Assembly (NCBI RefSeq): GCF_036250735.1
Contig: NZ_CP109430.1
Span: 9,796,001 to 9,860,000 of the forward strand
Source: Streptosporangium sp. NBC_01495
GTDB lineage: Bacteria; Actinomycetota; Actinomycetes; Streptosporangiales; Streptosporangiaceae
DNA: 64,000 bases
Direction of reading: 5' to 3'
Made by a program: the position numbers and the translations under genes. Position 1 is the stretch's first letter, and every line of letters starts with the position of its first letter. This document shows positions 35,615 to 44,621 of the stretch, in pieces. The notes below the pieces were generated by a model. The model worked only from the letters and a program-made list of their open reading frames with translations. It ran no database searches and had not been told where the DNA came from.

Positions 35615-36925
35615 TCACTTGCCGAGGGCGTCCTTGGGAACGGGCTTGTCCTGGGCCAGGGCCTCGAACATGCGCAGGGCCTTGGCCCGGTCCCACTTGA
35701 CGACGGACTGGCCGTCGATGGTGGGCAGGGAGCCGATGGGCACGACCGTGGTGACCGGGTTGCCGCCCATGGCGAGGCCGAGGGAGAGCAGGTCGAACGC
35801 GCCGGTCTCCTCTCCGACGGCCACCGAGTCGGCCGCGCTCAGCGCGAGCGGGACGGACGTGAAGGGGTTGATCAGGACGCCGGGGCTGGCCGCCTTCTTC
35901 ACCACCGCGGAGAAGAACTGGCGCTGGCGCTGGGTCCTCTCAAGGTCGGGAATCGCGCCGGTGGCGCGGGTGCGGACGTAGCCGAGGGCCGTCCCGCCAT
36001 CCATGACCTGCGGGCCCTTCTTCAGGTTGATCCCGGCCTTGGGGTCCCTGATGGCCTGCTTGACGTCGATCTCGACCCCGCCGATGGCGTCGACGATGCC
36101 CACGAAGCCGCCGAAGCCGATCTCCATGTAGTGGTCGAGGCGCAGCCCGGTGACCTGCTCCACGGTCTTGGGAAGCAGCTGCTGGCCGCCCTTGAAGGCG
36201 TAGGCGGCGTTGAGCTTGTTGCTGCCGTGGCCGTCGATCGGCACGTACGAGTCGCGCGGGAGGCTGACCAGGGTCGGGCGGCCGTCGCCCTCGGGGATGT
36301 GCAGCAGCATCATCGTGTCGGTCCTGCGGCCCACGGCCTTGCCCGTGGCGAGCTTCTTGCGCTGGGCCGCGGTCAGGCCCGCGCGGCTGTCGGAGCCGAC
36401 CAGCAGCCAGTTGGTGCCGGGGGTGTCGGCGGGGCGGCCCTCGTAGTCGGTGAGCGCCTCGATCCGGGTCAGCCGCGAGTTGACCACGAAATACCCGCCA
36501 ATGGCCAGGACGAGCAGCACGACGACCAGTCCGGCGAGGATTCGCACGGCCAGCCTGCCGGGACGCTTCGGCCGCCAGCCGGGCATGCGCGACGCGCTTC
36601 CGCCGTCCCCGTCGCCGGAGCCCCCGTGCGAGCCGCCCGGCGAGGCCGAGGGCGCGTTCAGCGGCTTGACCGGGCTGGAGCCCGACCTGGCCTTGCCGTA
36701 CACCCGCCCGCCGCCCCGGGGAGGCGGCACCTCGCGCGACGCCTCCGGGACGGGCGCCTCCCGTCGCGAGGGCGCCGCCCGCCGGACGGGCGTCCCCGGG
36801 CCGCCAGGCGTGGGGTAGGCGGGCTGCCCGGCCGCTCTCGGCGGCACGGGCCCCGGCGTGGGCGATCGCAGCGCACGAGTGCGATCGTCGTCTTCGGGCC
36901 TGTCAGCCACGTCTTGTCCCGCCAC
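35615..36925 (-). CDS. LytR-CpsA-Psr (LCP) family protein
   Basis: A 436-residue protein from GTG 36925. A cytoplasmic proline/arginine-rich N-terminus of about 125 residues leads to one membrane helix (LAVRILAGLVVVLLVLAIGG), then an extracytoplasmic LCP domain with LLVGSDSR, SLPRDSYVPIDG, and RTRATGAIPDLERTQRQRQF, residues that bind the polyprenyl pyrophosphate and metal. LCP enzymes attach arabinogalactan, teichoic acid or other polymers to peptidoglycan. The long N-terminal tail may be phosphorylated by PknA or PknB, whose genes are 11 kb away (inference). It is divergent from the CNNM-like operon. Confidence 0.93.
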   Translation of the reverse strand: MAGQDVADRPEDDDRTRALRSPTPGPVPPRAAGQPAYPTPGGPGTPVRRAAPSRREAPVPEASREVPPPRGGGRVYGKARSGSSPVKPLNAPSASPGGSHGGSGDGDGGSASRMPGWRPKRPGRLAVRILAGLVVVLLVLAIGGYFVVNSRLTRIEALTDYEGRPADTPGTNWLLVGSDSRAGLTAAQRKKLATGKAVGRRTDTMMLLHIPEGDGRPTLVSLPRDSYVPIDGHGSNKLNAAYAFKGGQQLLPKTVEQVTGLRLDHYMEIGFGGFVGIVDAIGGVEIDVKQAIRDPKAGINLKKGPQVMDGGTALGYVRTRATGAIPDLERTQRQRQFFSAVVKKAASPGVLINPFTSVPLALSAADSVAVGEETGAFDLLSLGLAMGGNPVTTVVPIGSLPTIDGQSVVKWDRAKALRMFEALAQDKPVPKDALGK

Positions 36926-37204
36926 TTCTTGATCTCATGGTGAAAACGTCATTATCGACGCTACGTCGTGGCTCAGGCCCCTGCCGACAGGTCCTCAAGG
37001 TTTCCCTATGTAAAAGTACTCAGACAGGTTGTTAGCGACCAACAATGCGATCGTCGGCCGATCCGGAAACATCGACCCCCATCCGGATCGTTACGGTAGA
37101 GGACTACCTCTGCTCGAAAGGATGATCGTGTCCACTCCGGACCCGTGGAGTACCTGCCCGTGCGAACGCACGGGCACCACTGAACCGACCGGGAGAGCCG
37201 CCCG

Positions 37205-38704
37205 GTGAACACGGCTTTGGGCCTTCTGGCCATCCTCCTTCTCACCCTCGCCACCGGCTACTTCGTCGCCCAGGAGTTCGCCTTCGTCGCGGCGGACCGC
37301 GGCGTGCTGCGCGAGCAGGCCGACTCCGGCGACGCGGCCGCGGCACGGGCGCTGGAGGTGACGGGACGCCTGTCGTTCATGCTGTCGGGCGCGCAGCTCG
37401 GCATCACCGTGACCGCCCTGCTCGTCGGCTTCATCTCGGAACCCGCCATCGCCACGGTCATCCGCCCCTGGCTGGAGGCCGCGGGAGTGCCGCGGGGGGC
37501 CGTGCCCGGCATCGCCGTGACGCTGGCCGTCGCGATCGCCACCGTCATCCAGATGGTCCTCGGCGAGCTGGCTCCCAAGAACCTCGGCATCGCCCGTCCC
37601 GAGCCGGTGGCGAAGTTCCTCGCCCGCTCGACGATGATCTACCTGCGGATCGCCGGGCCGATCATCCGGCTGTTCGACTCCGCCGCCACCGGCCTGCTGC
37701 GCCGGGTCGGTGTGGAGCCCGTGGAGGAGATCGAGCACGGCGCCAGCCCCGAGGAGCTGTCCCGGATCATCGCCGAGTCCGCCACGGCGGGTGACCTGCC
37801 GCCGAGGCTGTCGGAGCTGCTGGGACGCGCCCTGGAGTTCGGCGACCGCACCGCGGAGGACGTCATGGTGCCGCGCCCCCGCGTGGTGCTGCTGAGGGAC
37901 GACCGGCCGATCTCCGACCTGGTCGACGCCGTCCGCAGGCACGGCCACTCCCGCTACCCGGTGCTCTGCAACCAGAACGGCGACGACGTGGTCGGCGTCA
38001 CCGGCGTACGCGAGCTGCTCAAGTCGGGACTGACCGACGGCACGCTGGAGAAGATCACCCGCCCCGCGCTCCTGGTGCCCACCTCCTCGCCGCTGCCTCT
38101 CGTCCTGGAGCGCATGCGCGCCGCCCGCGACGACCTGGCGTGCGTCATCGACGAGTACGGCGGCCTGGCCGGCGTGGTCACCATCGAGGACCTCGCCGAG
38201 GAACTCGTCGGCGAGCTCATCGACGAGAACGACCCGGAGCCCGCGGGGGTCGTCGTGGGCGACGAGGGCACGTGGGACCTGCCGGGCACGCTCCGGCTGG
38301 ACGAGATTGAGCGGGCCATCGGGCTGCAGCTTCCCGAGAGCGACGACTACGACACCGTCGCGGGCCTCGTCCTCGCCACCCTCGGCCGGATGGCCGAGCC
38401 GGGCGACCAGGTGACCGTCACGCTGACGTCGCAGAACGACCCCCTGGAGAACGACAGCGCCGACGAGAAGGAGGCGGTGCTCACGGTGCTCTCCGTGCAC
38501 CGCAGGGTCCCCGAGTGGGTGCGGCTGTCGCTCAACGCGCCGCAGGAGGCCGATCCCGGGGAGGCCCCGGAGACCAGAGCCGGGAAACCCGGAAAAACCG
38601 GGAAACCCGGAAATGAGGACGAACCGGCGATGAGCGCGCCACGGATGCTCGAACGCGGCCCCGAGCAGCCCATGATCGAGCGGAGCGGGGGGAGGCGACG
38701 ATGA
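37205..38704 (+). CDS. CNNM/CorC-HlyC family protein (DUF21, CBS, CorC_HlyC)
   Basis: A 499-residue protein from GTG 37205. Residues 1 to about 190 form the DUF21 membrane domain (three to four helices with ATVIQMVLGELAPKNL), about 195-330 a CBS-domain pair with RTAEDVMVPRPRV and RYPVLCNQNGDDVVGV, and about 345-450 the CorC/HlyC domain (WDLPGTLRLDEIERAIG). Members of this family export or control Mg2+ or Co2+. The tail has GKPGKTGKPG. It overlaps the next gene by four bases (ATGA), so the two probably work together. A nine-base-pair hairpin (37155-37176) sits in its leader. Confidence 0.93.
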   Translation: MNTALGLLAILLLTLATGYFVAQEFAFVAADRGVLREQADSGDAAAARALEVTGRLSFMLSGAQLGITVTALLVGFISEPAIATVIRPWLEAAGVPRGAVPGIAVTLAVAIATVIQMVLGELAPKNLGIARPEPVAKFLARSTMIYLRIAGPIIRLFDSAATGLLRRVGVEPVEEIEHGASPEELSRIIAESATAGDLPPRLSELLGRALEFGDRTAEDVMVPRPRVVLLRDDRPISDLVDAVRRHGHSRYPVLCNQNGDDVVGVTGVRELLKSGLTDGTLEKITRPALLVPTSSPLPLVLERMRAARDDLACVIDEYGGLAGVVTIEDLAEELVGELIDENDPEPAGVVVGDEGTWDLPGTLRLDEIERAIGLQLPESDDYDTVAGLVLATLGRMAEPGDQVTVTLTSQNDPLENDSADEKEAVLTVLSVHRRVPEWVRLSLNAPQEADPGEAPETRAGKPGKTGKPGNEDEPAMSAPRMLERGPEQPMIERSGGRRR

Positions 38705-39735
38705 GCACCTCCTCCGCCCTGCTGCTCGGCGTGGCCCTGCTGATCGGCAACGCCTTCTTCGTCGCCGCCGAGTTCGCGGTGATCTCGGCCCGCAGGCACC
38801 GCCTGGAGGAGCTGGCGGGCAAGGGAGGCCGGTTGACCCGGCTCGCCGCCCGCGCCGCCGTGCGCGGCGGCAGGGAGCTCTCCCTGATGCTGGCCGGCGC
38901 CCAGCTGGGCATCACGCTGTGCTCGCTCGGCCTGGGCATGGTGACCGAACCGGCCATCGAGCACCTGCTGGAGCCGGTTTTCGCCGCGGTCGGCCTGCCC
39001 GAGTCGCTGAGGGTCCCCGTCTCGCTCGTGATCGCGCTGGCGCTCGTCACCTTCCTGCACATGGTGATCGGCGAGATGGCTCCCAAGTCGTGGGCGCTGA
39101 CCCACCCGGAGACCGCGGCGATGGGGCTGGCCCTGCCGTTCCGCGGCTTCACCTGGCTCGTGAGGCCGGTGCTCGCCTCGCTCAACGGCCTGACGAACGG
39201 GATCCTGAGGCTGTTCGGGGTGGATCCCAAGGACGAGCTGGCCACCACCAGGACCCCGGTCCAGCTGGCGATGCTGGTCGGCGAGTCGGGCCGGATGGGT
39301 CTGCTCGACCGGGACGAGCACGACCTGCTCACCCGGGCCCTGCGGGTCCACCAGCAGCCGGTGGAGCGGCTGATGCTGCCGCTGGACAAGGCCACCTCGG
39401 TGCCCGCCGACGCGACGAGCGAGCGGATGCGCCAGGTCGCCGCGCGCGACGGGCACCTGCGCATGCTGGTCACCTCCGGCAGGCCGGGCGACGTCCTGGG
39501 CGTGGTGCACGTCAGGGACATCCTCGTCCGGCCGGAGGCGAGCCCCGCCGAGCTCGCCCGCCCGGTGCCCCGCCTGGACAAGGCCACCACGATCCCCGAC
39601 GCCGTCTCCACGCTCCAGGACGCCCACGCGCACCTGGGTCTGGTCACGGACGGCGGCGGCGAGGTGGTCGGCATGGTGAGCCTCACGGACCTGCTCGGCG
39701 AGATCCTGGACGTACGGGTGCTCGCGACCCGCTAG
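38701..39735 (+). CDS. Second CNNM/CorC-type protein (DUF21 and CBS)
   Basis: A 344-residue paralogue starting at the ATG that overlaps the preceding stop. It begins LLLGVALLIGNAFFVAAEFA, the first helix of DUF21, with HMVIGEMAPKSW corresponding to the VLGELAPK segment of its neighbour, and a CBS pair (VERLMLPLDKATSVPADATS, LGLVTDGGGEVVGMVSLTDL). It lacks the CorC_HlyC domain, so is shorter than its partner; they may form a heteromer. The stop TAG lies inside the target duplication of the IS4-type element, which begins three bases later. Confidence 0.92.
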   Translation: MSTSSALLLGVALLIGNAFFVAAEFAVISARRHRLEELAGKGGRLTRLAARAAVRGGRELSLMLAGAQLGITLCSLGLGMVTEPAIEHLLEPVFAAVGLPESLRVPVSLVIALALVTFLHMVIGEMAPKSWALTHPETAAMGLALPFRGFTWLVRPVLASLNGLTNGILRLFGVDPKDELATTRTPVQLAMLVGESGRMGLLDRDEHDLLTRALRVHQQPVERLMLPLDKATSVPADATSERMRQVAARDGHLRMLVTSGRPGDVLGVVHVRDILVRPEASPAELARPVPRLDKATTIPDAVSTLQDAHAHLGLVTDGGGEVVGMVSLTDLLGEILDVRVLATR

Positions 39736-39738
39736 CGG
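39729..39738. repeat. IS target duplication, left copy
   Basis: CCGCTAGCGG, a 10-bp palindrome repeated at 41274-41283. The TAG in it is the stop codon of the CNNM-like gene. Confidence 0.85.
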
Positions 39739-41273
39739 CAATGCCGGGAAGTTAAGGGCTTGAGGCTGCTGTCAACTGGGGTTCGGCGAGGACCTCGATC
39801 GTGGTGGTCGCACGGTGGTTGGTGCGGTCGACTTGTCCTTTGGCCCGGTGTTTGGAGATCGCTCGTTTGACGATGCGCGGGCTGATGCGTTCGCGACGTT
39901 GCGGGAGGGGATCTGCAAGGAGAGCGCGTCCGATGCGTCCGAGCAGGTCGATGGTGGTGCCGGCAAGGATGCCGGCGGCGTGGACGATCTGATCGCGGGC
40001 GGTGTGCAGGGCGATGCTGAAGCCGGCCCGATCATCGGGGAGGCCGGGTTGGGCGGCGGTGGCGTCGGCCATCGCCAGCCGCAGGACCTGGTAGGCGGTG
40101 AGTAGGGCGTAGATTTCCTGGTCGACGCCCTGCGGGGTGCGGGCGCGCAGGACCCGGCCGCCCAAGATGGTCGACTTCAACTCGAGGTAGCTGGTTTCGA
40201 TTTCCCACCGCTGGTGGTAGAGGATGACGAGGTCGCGGGCGGGGTAGCGGCGGTGGTCAAGCAGGCTGGTGATCACCCGGTAGTGCACGATCCGCCGGGT
40301 GCCGCCCGAGAGAGTGACGGTGATGTGGGCGTCAATGACCCGGATGGGGACCCCACCCAGCACGCTGGTCCACGACCCATCGGCCAGGGTGGCCAGCCGG
40401 GGCAGGGCCCGGCCGACCTTGCAACGGATCAGCAGGTCCGCCCCGGTATCGGCGATCTCGGTGATGAGGTTCTTGACCGCGAAGTTGCGGTCGGCCAGCA
40501 GCACCATCCCGGGCCGTAGGCAGCCGAACAGGGCCGGTGCGTAGCTGGTCTCACCGGTCTTGAACGGGCCGAAGGTCACCGTGAGCAGGGTACGGGTGCC
40601 GCAGACGACCACCGTCAGCAACCGCACGAGCGGGTAGCCCGACCCGCCGTGCGAGCCGCTTTGGTGCCCGTACCGGGTCAGGTTCGCCGGGCTGTCGGGC
40701 ACCGACATCGTGGTGCCGTCCATCGCGCAGACCAGCAGCCCGCGCCAGCGCGGCGCACCCGCGGGCGGGCCCGCCAGCAACTCGAACAGCGCCTTCAACG
40801 GCGCTACCCCCACCCGGCGGCGCGCTTGGGCCAAAGCCGAAGAGGACGGCGGCACGCCCGGATTCGCCAGGCCGGACACCAGGCGAGCCCATACCTGCTG
40901 ATATCCCAGTCCGGCGAACAGTCCCGCCGCCAGCAGCAGATACACCATCACCCGCGAGGGCAACTCGCGCAACCGCCGCTCGACCGCCCTGGTTTCGGCC
41001 AGCGCCTCATCGACCATCTCAAAGGGGACGATCTGGGTCAGCTCGCCCAGATGGCCCGGCGCGAACACCCCCGCAGCGGTCCGTGTGGTCGATGAGACCG
41101 TGCTGATGGCACGGGCCAGGGCAGACCTGGCAGACTGTCGGCTCAACGGAGATCCAGTCTGTTGACGGATGGTTGTGGAAGATCACCCGTTCTACTGGAT
41201 CTCCGTTCTCATGTCTCCGGTTCAGCGCCGATACCTTGACCAACCCGCCGACGACCTTAACTTCCCGGCATTG
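39739..41273 (-). mobile_element. IS4-family insertion sequence, 1535 bp
   Basis: Perfect 19-bp terminal inverted repeats CAATGCCGGGAAGTTAAGG at 39739-39757 and its complement at 41255-41273, flanked by the 10-bp duplication CCGCTAGCGG. One transposase gene fills most of the element. Both ends and the gene are intact, so it looks recent and may still move. Confidence 0.95.
39752..41146 (-). CDS. IS4-family DDE transposase
   Basis: A 464-residue transposase inside the insertion sequence. The DDE residues can be seen: first Asp in CAMDGTTMSVPD, second in LLADRNF, and the Glu in YHQRWEIETSYLELK, which fits the IS4 signature Y(2)R(3)E(6)K exactly. It cuts and pastes the element. The stop codon overlaps the left terminal repeat. 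The start at 41146 leaves 108 bases to the right-hand terminal repeat for a promoter. No frameshift is seen, so it should be active. Confidence 0.93.
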   Translation of the reverse strand: MSRQSARSALARAISTVSSTTRTAAGVFAPGHLGELTQIVPFEMVDEALAETRAVERRLRELPSRVMVYLLLAAGLFAGLGYQQVWARLVSGLANPGVPPSSSALAQARRRVGVAPLKALFELLAGPPAGAPRWRGLLVCAMDGTTMSVPDSPANLTRYGHQSGSHGGSGYPLVRLLTVVVCGTRTLLTVTFGPFKTGETSYAPALFGCLRPGMVLLADRNFAVKNLITEIADTGADLLIRCKVGRALPRLATLADGSWTSVLGGVPIRVIDAHITVTLSGGTRRIVHYRVITSLLDHRRYPARDLVILYHQRWEIETSYLELKSTILGGRVLRARTPQGVDQEIYALLTAYQVLRLAMADATAAQPGLPDDRAGFSIALHTARDQIVHAAGILAGTTIDLLGRIGRALLADPLPQRRERISPRIVKRAISKHRAKGQVDRTNHRATTTIEVLAEPQLTAASSP

Positions 41274-41283
41274 CCGCTAGCGG
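41274..41283. repeat. IS target duplication, right copy
   Basis: Second CCGCTAGCGG. Removing the element and one copy would restore the sequence downstream of the CNNM-like stop codon. Confidence 0.85.
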
Positions 41284-41515
41284 TCCCCGCGCTCCCTCCG
41301 GCCACGGGACCGGCGGGAGCGCGGCAGGACCGGCGAAAGACCCGCGAAACCGATCACGGGAGCGGACGCGGCCCGGTGCGGTCGGTGGGACCGGTGCGAT
41401 CGACGAAACCGGTGGGACCGGTGCGATCGCCGGGAGAGCGGCCGGGCCGATCGCGGGATCGGCGGAACCGGTGGGGGCCGGTGGGATTGATCTCGAGATC
41501 GGCGGGAAGACGACA

Positions 41516-41550
41516 CAGGCCGGGGAAAGATTCTTTCCCCGGCCTGTTTT
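41516..41550 (+). terminator. Rho-independent terminator with T tract
   Basis: CAGGCCGGGGAAAG / CTTTCCCCGGCCTG hairpin with a three-base loop followed by TTTT. Before the IS inserted it would have served the CNNM-like operon. The rest of 41284-41832 shows no gene I can support, only GGACCGGTGCGATCG-type repeats. Confidence 0.8.
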
Positions 41551-41832
41551 CTCTGTCAGCGTAATCCGACACCGACGAACCCATGCAAGTCATCCGAAAG
41601 TGATCAGCAAGCACTGCCGGGTAGAACGGGGAGGCATGCCGTAGTGGGTCAAAAACCACAAGACCCATGCGTAACCCCTGGGACTTCTCTATAACGGAGC
41701 GAGCGACTACCTTGATCGATGATCGACTCGGCCCGGCACGAGACCTTACGGACGGCTCAGATGAATACGCGGTTTCCCAGGAAGCGACAAAACCCCGGTC
41801 GCGATGTTCGCGTAACCGGGGTGATGATCTTG

Positions 41833-41915
41833 TGGGCGAGGAGGGATTTGAACCCTCACGTCCTTTCGGACACACGGACCTGAACCGTGCGCGTCTGCCG
41901 TTCCGCCACCCGCCC
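41833..41915 (-). tRNA. tRNA-Leu(CAG)
   Basis: Minus-strand cloverleaf: acceptor GGGCGGG/CTCGCCC, anticodon stem CACGG/CCGTG with loop TTCAGGT (anticodon CAG), a long extra arm GTGTCCGAAAGGACGT, and T loop TTCAAAT. A tRNA-Leu at this place beside fhaA is a known actinobacterial arrangement. Confidence 0.95.
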
Positions 41916-42081
41916 TTGTTGGGTGCGGTCGAAACATTAGCACGAATCAGCCGGTACCCATGAACCCGGATACGATCCTCCTAGATGCGAAAGCGGAGCA
42001 GCTGGGTGCGAGAGAGCGAGGAACGAGCCAACGAGCCCCCAAGCGGCCGCGACCACATAGACGGAGGAGGGGAGGTACCCG

Positions 42082-42822
42082 GTGGGAGTCCTTCAGCGTT
42101 TCGAGCGGAGGCTCGAAGGTTTGGTTGAAGGGGCCTTTGCGCGGGCGTTCAAATCTGACCTTCAGCCGGTAGAGGTCGCCAGTGCGGTCCAACGGGAGAT
42201 GGACGAGCGGGCGGCGATCGTCGCCCAGGGACGCACTCTCGTGCCCAACGACTTCGTGGTCGAGCTGTCCACGACCGACAACGAGCGGTTGGAGGTCTAC
42301 TCCGACAGCATCAGCCACGAGCTGGCCAACCTCGCAAGGGAGTACGCCAAGGAACAGGGCTACTCCTTCGTGGGGCCGGTCAGGGTCCGCTTCGAGACGG
42401 CCGACGACCTCGCGGTCGGCCTGTTCCGCATCCGCTCGGGCGTGATCCGTGGCGCGACGGTCGAGCAGGACGAGATCCGCCAGCCGGTGAGCGACGTGCC
42501 CGCCGCGAAATCCCACGCCTTCGGAGGCCGCCCCCGCCTGCTGGTGTCCACCCAGGACGACCCGCAGGGCCAGCGGTCCTTCGACCTGACAACACCGGTG
42601 ACCCTGCTCGGCAGGGGCACCGACTGTGATCTACGGCTGGTCGACCCGGGTGTGTCCCGGCACCACGCCGAGTTGCGAGTGGAGGGTCCCCTGGTCGCGC
42701 TCGTCGACCTCGGCTCCACGAACGGCACCTTCGTCAACGGCCAGCCGGTTCGCCGGGTCGAGCTCCAGAACGGCACTCGCGTGACGCTGGGGCGAACGAC
42801 TCTGGTTTTCCGGCGCGATTAA
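42082..42822 (+). CDS. fhaA: FHA-domain protein FhaA
   Basis: A 246-residue protein from GTG 42082 (AGGT RBS). The N-terminal ~120 residues are the DUF3662 domain (GVLQRFERRLEGLVEGAFAR), then a short linker, then a C-terminal FHA domain at about 150-246 with VTLLGRGTDCDLRL, VSRHHAEL and LGSTNGTFVNG that bind phosphothreonine. In mycobacteria FhaA binds phosphorylated MviN/MurJ-type and PknB partners to control peptidoglycan synthesis. It opens the seven-gene cell-wall operon. The linker is shorter than in mycobacterial FhaA (about 527 residues there). Confidence 0.95.
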   Translation: MGVLQRFERRLEGLVEGAFARAFKSDLQPVEVASAVQREMDERAAIVAQGRTLVPNDFVVELSTTDNERLEVYSDSISHELANLAREYAKEQGYSFVGPVRVRFETADDLAVGLFRIRSGVIRGATVEQDEIRQPVSDVPAAKSHAFGGRPRLLVSTQDDPQGQRSFDLTTPVTLLGRGTDCDLRLVDPGVSRHHAELRVEGPLVALVDLGSTNGTFVNGQPVRRVELQNGTRVTLGRTTLVFRRD

Positions 42823-42839
42823 AGGTAAACAGACGGTCC

Positions 42840-43307
42840 ATGTCCGAGCTCACGCTGCTGCTGATCCGGCTCGCCTTCCTCGCGGTGCTGTGGTTCTTCG
42901 TGATTGCCGCGGTCGGTGTGATCCGGACAGACTTGTTCGGATCACGCACGGCCGCAGCCGTCCCCGCGCGCAAGGCCCCCAAGCCGGTGAAGCCCGCGGC
43001 CAAATCCAAGAAGGGGGAACCACGGGAGATGGTCGTCACCGGTGGCCCCCTCCAAGGCACCACCATTACCCTCTCGGAGACGCCCATCACCATCGGCCGG
43101 GCGAACGACGCGACGCTGGTAGTCAGCGACGACTACGCCTCCAGCCGGCACGCCCGGCTCTTCCCCCAGGACGGTCAGTGGATCGTGGAAGATCTCGGCT
43201 CGACCAACGGCACGTATCTCGACCGCTCCAAAGTCACCCGTCCGACTCCGGTGCCGCTCGGTGTTCCGATCCGCATTGGTAAGACCGTCATCGAATTGCG
43301 CAAATGA
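42840..43307 (+). CDS. fhaB: FHA-domain protein FhaB
   Basis: A 155-residue protein with an N-terminal membrane helix (LLLIRLAFLAVLWFFVIAAV), a basic Lys/Pro linker, and one FHA domain containing ITIGRANDATLVVSDDYASS, RHARLF and LGSTNGTYLDRS. FhaB/FipA binds phosphorylated division proteins at the septum in mycobacteria. It follows fhaA by 17 bases and overlaps pstP by four bases (ATGA). Confidence 0.95.
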   Translation: MSELTLLLIRLAFLAVLWFFVIAAVGVIRTDLFGSRTAAAVPARKAPKPVKPAAKSKKGEPREMVVTGGPLQGTTITLSETPITIGRANDATLVVSDDYASSRHARLFPQDGQWIVEDLGSTNGTYLDRSKVTRPTPVPLGVPIRIGKTVIELRK

Positions 43308-44617
43308 CCATCGCACTCCGTTACGCCGCCCGCTCCGACGTCGGCCTCCTCCGCGAAGGCAACGAGGACTCCGCCTACGCCAGCGGCCGCCTGCTCGCCG
43401 TCGCGGACGGCATGGGCGGCCACGCACACGGCGAGGTGGCCAGCTCGGTCGCCATCGCCGCGATGTCCTCACTCGACGCGGACGCCCAGGGAGGTGACCT
43501 GCTCAGCGCCATCGAGGCCGCGGTACGCGACGCCAACCGCAAGCTGCACGAGATGGTGGGCCGCGATCCCAGCCTCAAGGGCATGGGCACCACCCTCACC
43601 GCCATGCTCTGGTCGGGGACGAGGGTCGCCCTGGTCCACGTCGGCGACTCACGGGCCTACCTGCTGCGCGCCGGCGAGCTCTACCAGATCACGCACGACC
43701 ACACCCTCGTGCAGTCACTGGTGGACGACGGCCGGATCACCCAGGACGAGGCCGCCACCCATCCACAGCGGTCGATCCTGTTGCGGGCGCTCGACGGCAG
43801 CGGCGAGGTCGACCCCGACCTGTCCCTGCGCGAGGCCCAGATCGGCGACCGCTACCTGCTCTGCTCCGACGGCCTGTCCGGGGTGGTGAGCGCCGAGACC
43901 CTGCACCACACGCTATCCACGATCGAAGACCCGGACGGGGTGGTCCGCACCCTCATCGACCTGGCCAACCGGGGCGGCGGTCCCGACAACATCACCTGCG
44001 TCCTCGCCGACGTGCTGGAGGTGGACGAGACCTATGTGCCGCGCACCGACGCGGCCGTGGTCGGCGCCGCCGGTTCCAGCATGCCGCGGTCACAACCGCC
44101 GGACACCCCTGCGGGCCGCGCCAGCGCGGTCACCATGCCGCAGCCCGTCATCTCCGACGACGACGACGTCGACGAGCCGATCATCAGGGCCGCGGCCCGA
44201 CCGGCCAAACGTCGCCGGCTGTGGCCTCTCCTGGCCGTGGCGGGCGGCGTCGTCGTCATCGGGGGCGGCTTGGGCTGGTACTTCGGCGGGCAGTGGCTGG
44301 AGGACCAGTATTTCGTGGGGGCCAAGGGCGACGAGATCGTGGTCTTCCAGGGCGTGAAGACCAACCTGGGTCCCATCGAACTCTTCGACGTCGCCAAGAG
44401 CACCGCGGAATCGATCACGACTCTCGGTGCGTTCCAGCAGGGCCAGGTCCGCGACGGCATCCCCGTCTCCAACGTCGAGGCGGGTCTGAAGAAGATCGAA
44501 GAGCTGAAGACGTCCGCAGCCGATTCCAACGAGGGGAAGGACGAACCGACCGCGTCCCCGAGCGCCTCCGCGTCCTCCAAGCCCGCCAGGGCTCCCGAAA
44601 CCCCAAGGTCACAGTAA
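43304..44617 (+). CDS. pstP: PP2C-family Ser/Thr phosphatase PstP
   Basis: A 437-residue phosphatase. Catalytic motifs: SDVGLLREGNEDS, VADGMGGHAHGEV, GDSRAYLLRAGELYQITHDH, and GGPDNITCVLAD. One membrane helix (LLAVAGGVVVIGGGLGWYF) follows near residue 305, after an acidic linker, then an extracytoplasmic C-terminal part rich in Ser and Pro. It reverses PknA/PknB phosphorylation of cell-wall and division proteins. Coupled to fhaB and rodA (four bases between). Confidence 0.96.
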   Translation: MTIALRYAARSDVGLLREGNEDSAYASGRLLAVADGMGGHAHGEVASSVAIAAMSSLDADAQGGDLLSAIEAAVRDANRKLHEMVGRDPSLKGMGTTLTAMLWSGTRVALVHVGDSRAYLLRAGELYQITHDHTLVQSLVDDGRITQDEAATHPQRSILLRALDGSGEVDPDLSLREAQIGDRYLLCSDGLSGVVSAETLHHTLSTIEDPDGVVRTLIDLANRGGGPDNITCVLADVLEVDETYVPRTDAAVVGAAGSSMPRSQPPDTPAGRASAVTMPQPVISDDDDVDEPIIRAAARPAKRRRLWPLLAVAGGVVVIGGGLGWYFGGQWLEDQYFVGAKGDEIVVFQGVKTNLGPIELFDVAKSTAESITTLGAFQQGQVRDGIPVSNVEAGLKKIEELKTSAADSNEGKDEPTASPSASASSKPARAPETPRSQ

Positions 44618-44621
44618 ACAC

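Noticed and set aside
37085-37204. Metal riboswitch in front of the CNNM/CorC gene
   Set aside because: Only one simple hairpin; none of the M-box or yybP-ykoY conserved cores is visible.
41667-41963. Coding gene between the terminator and tRNA-Leu
   Set aside because: The frame runs through the tRNA on the opposite strand and lacks an RBS or conserved motif.
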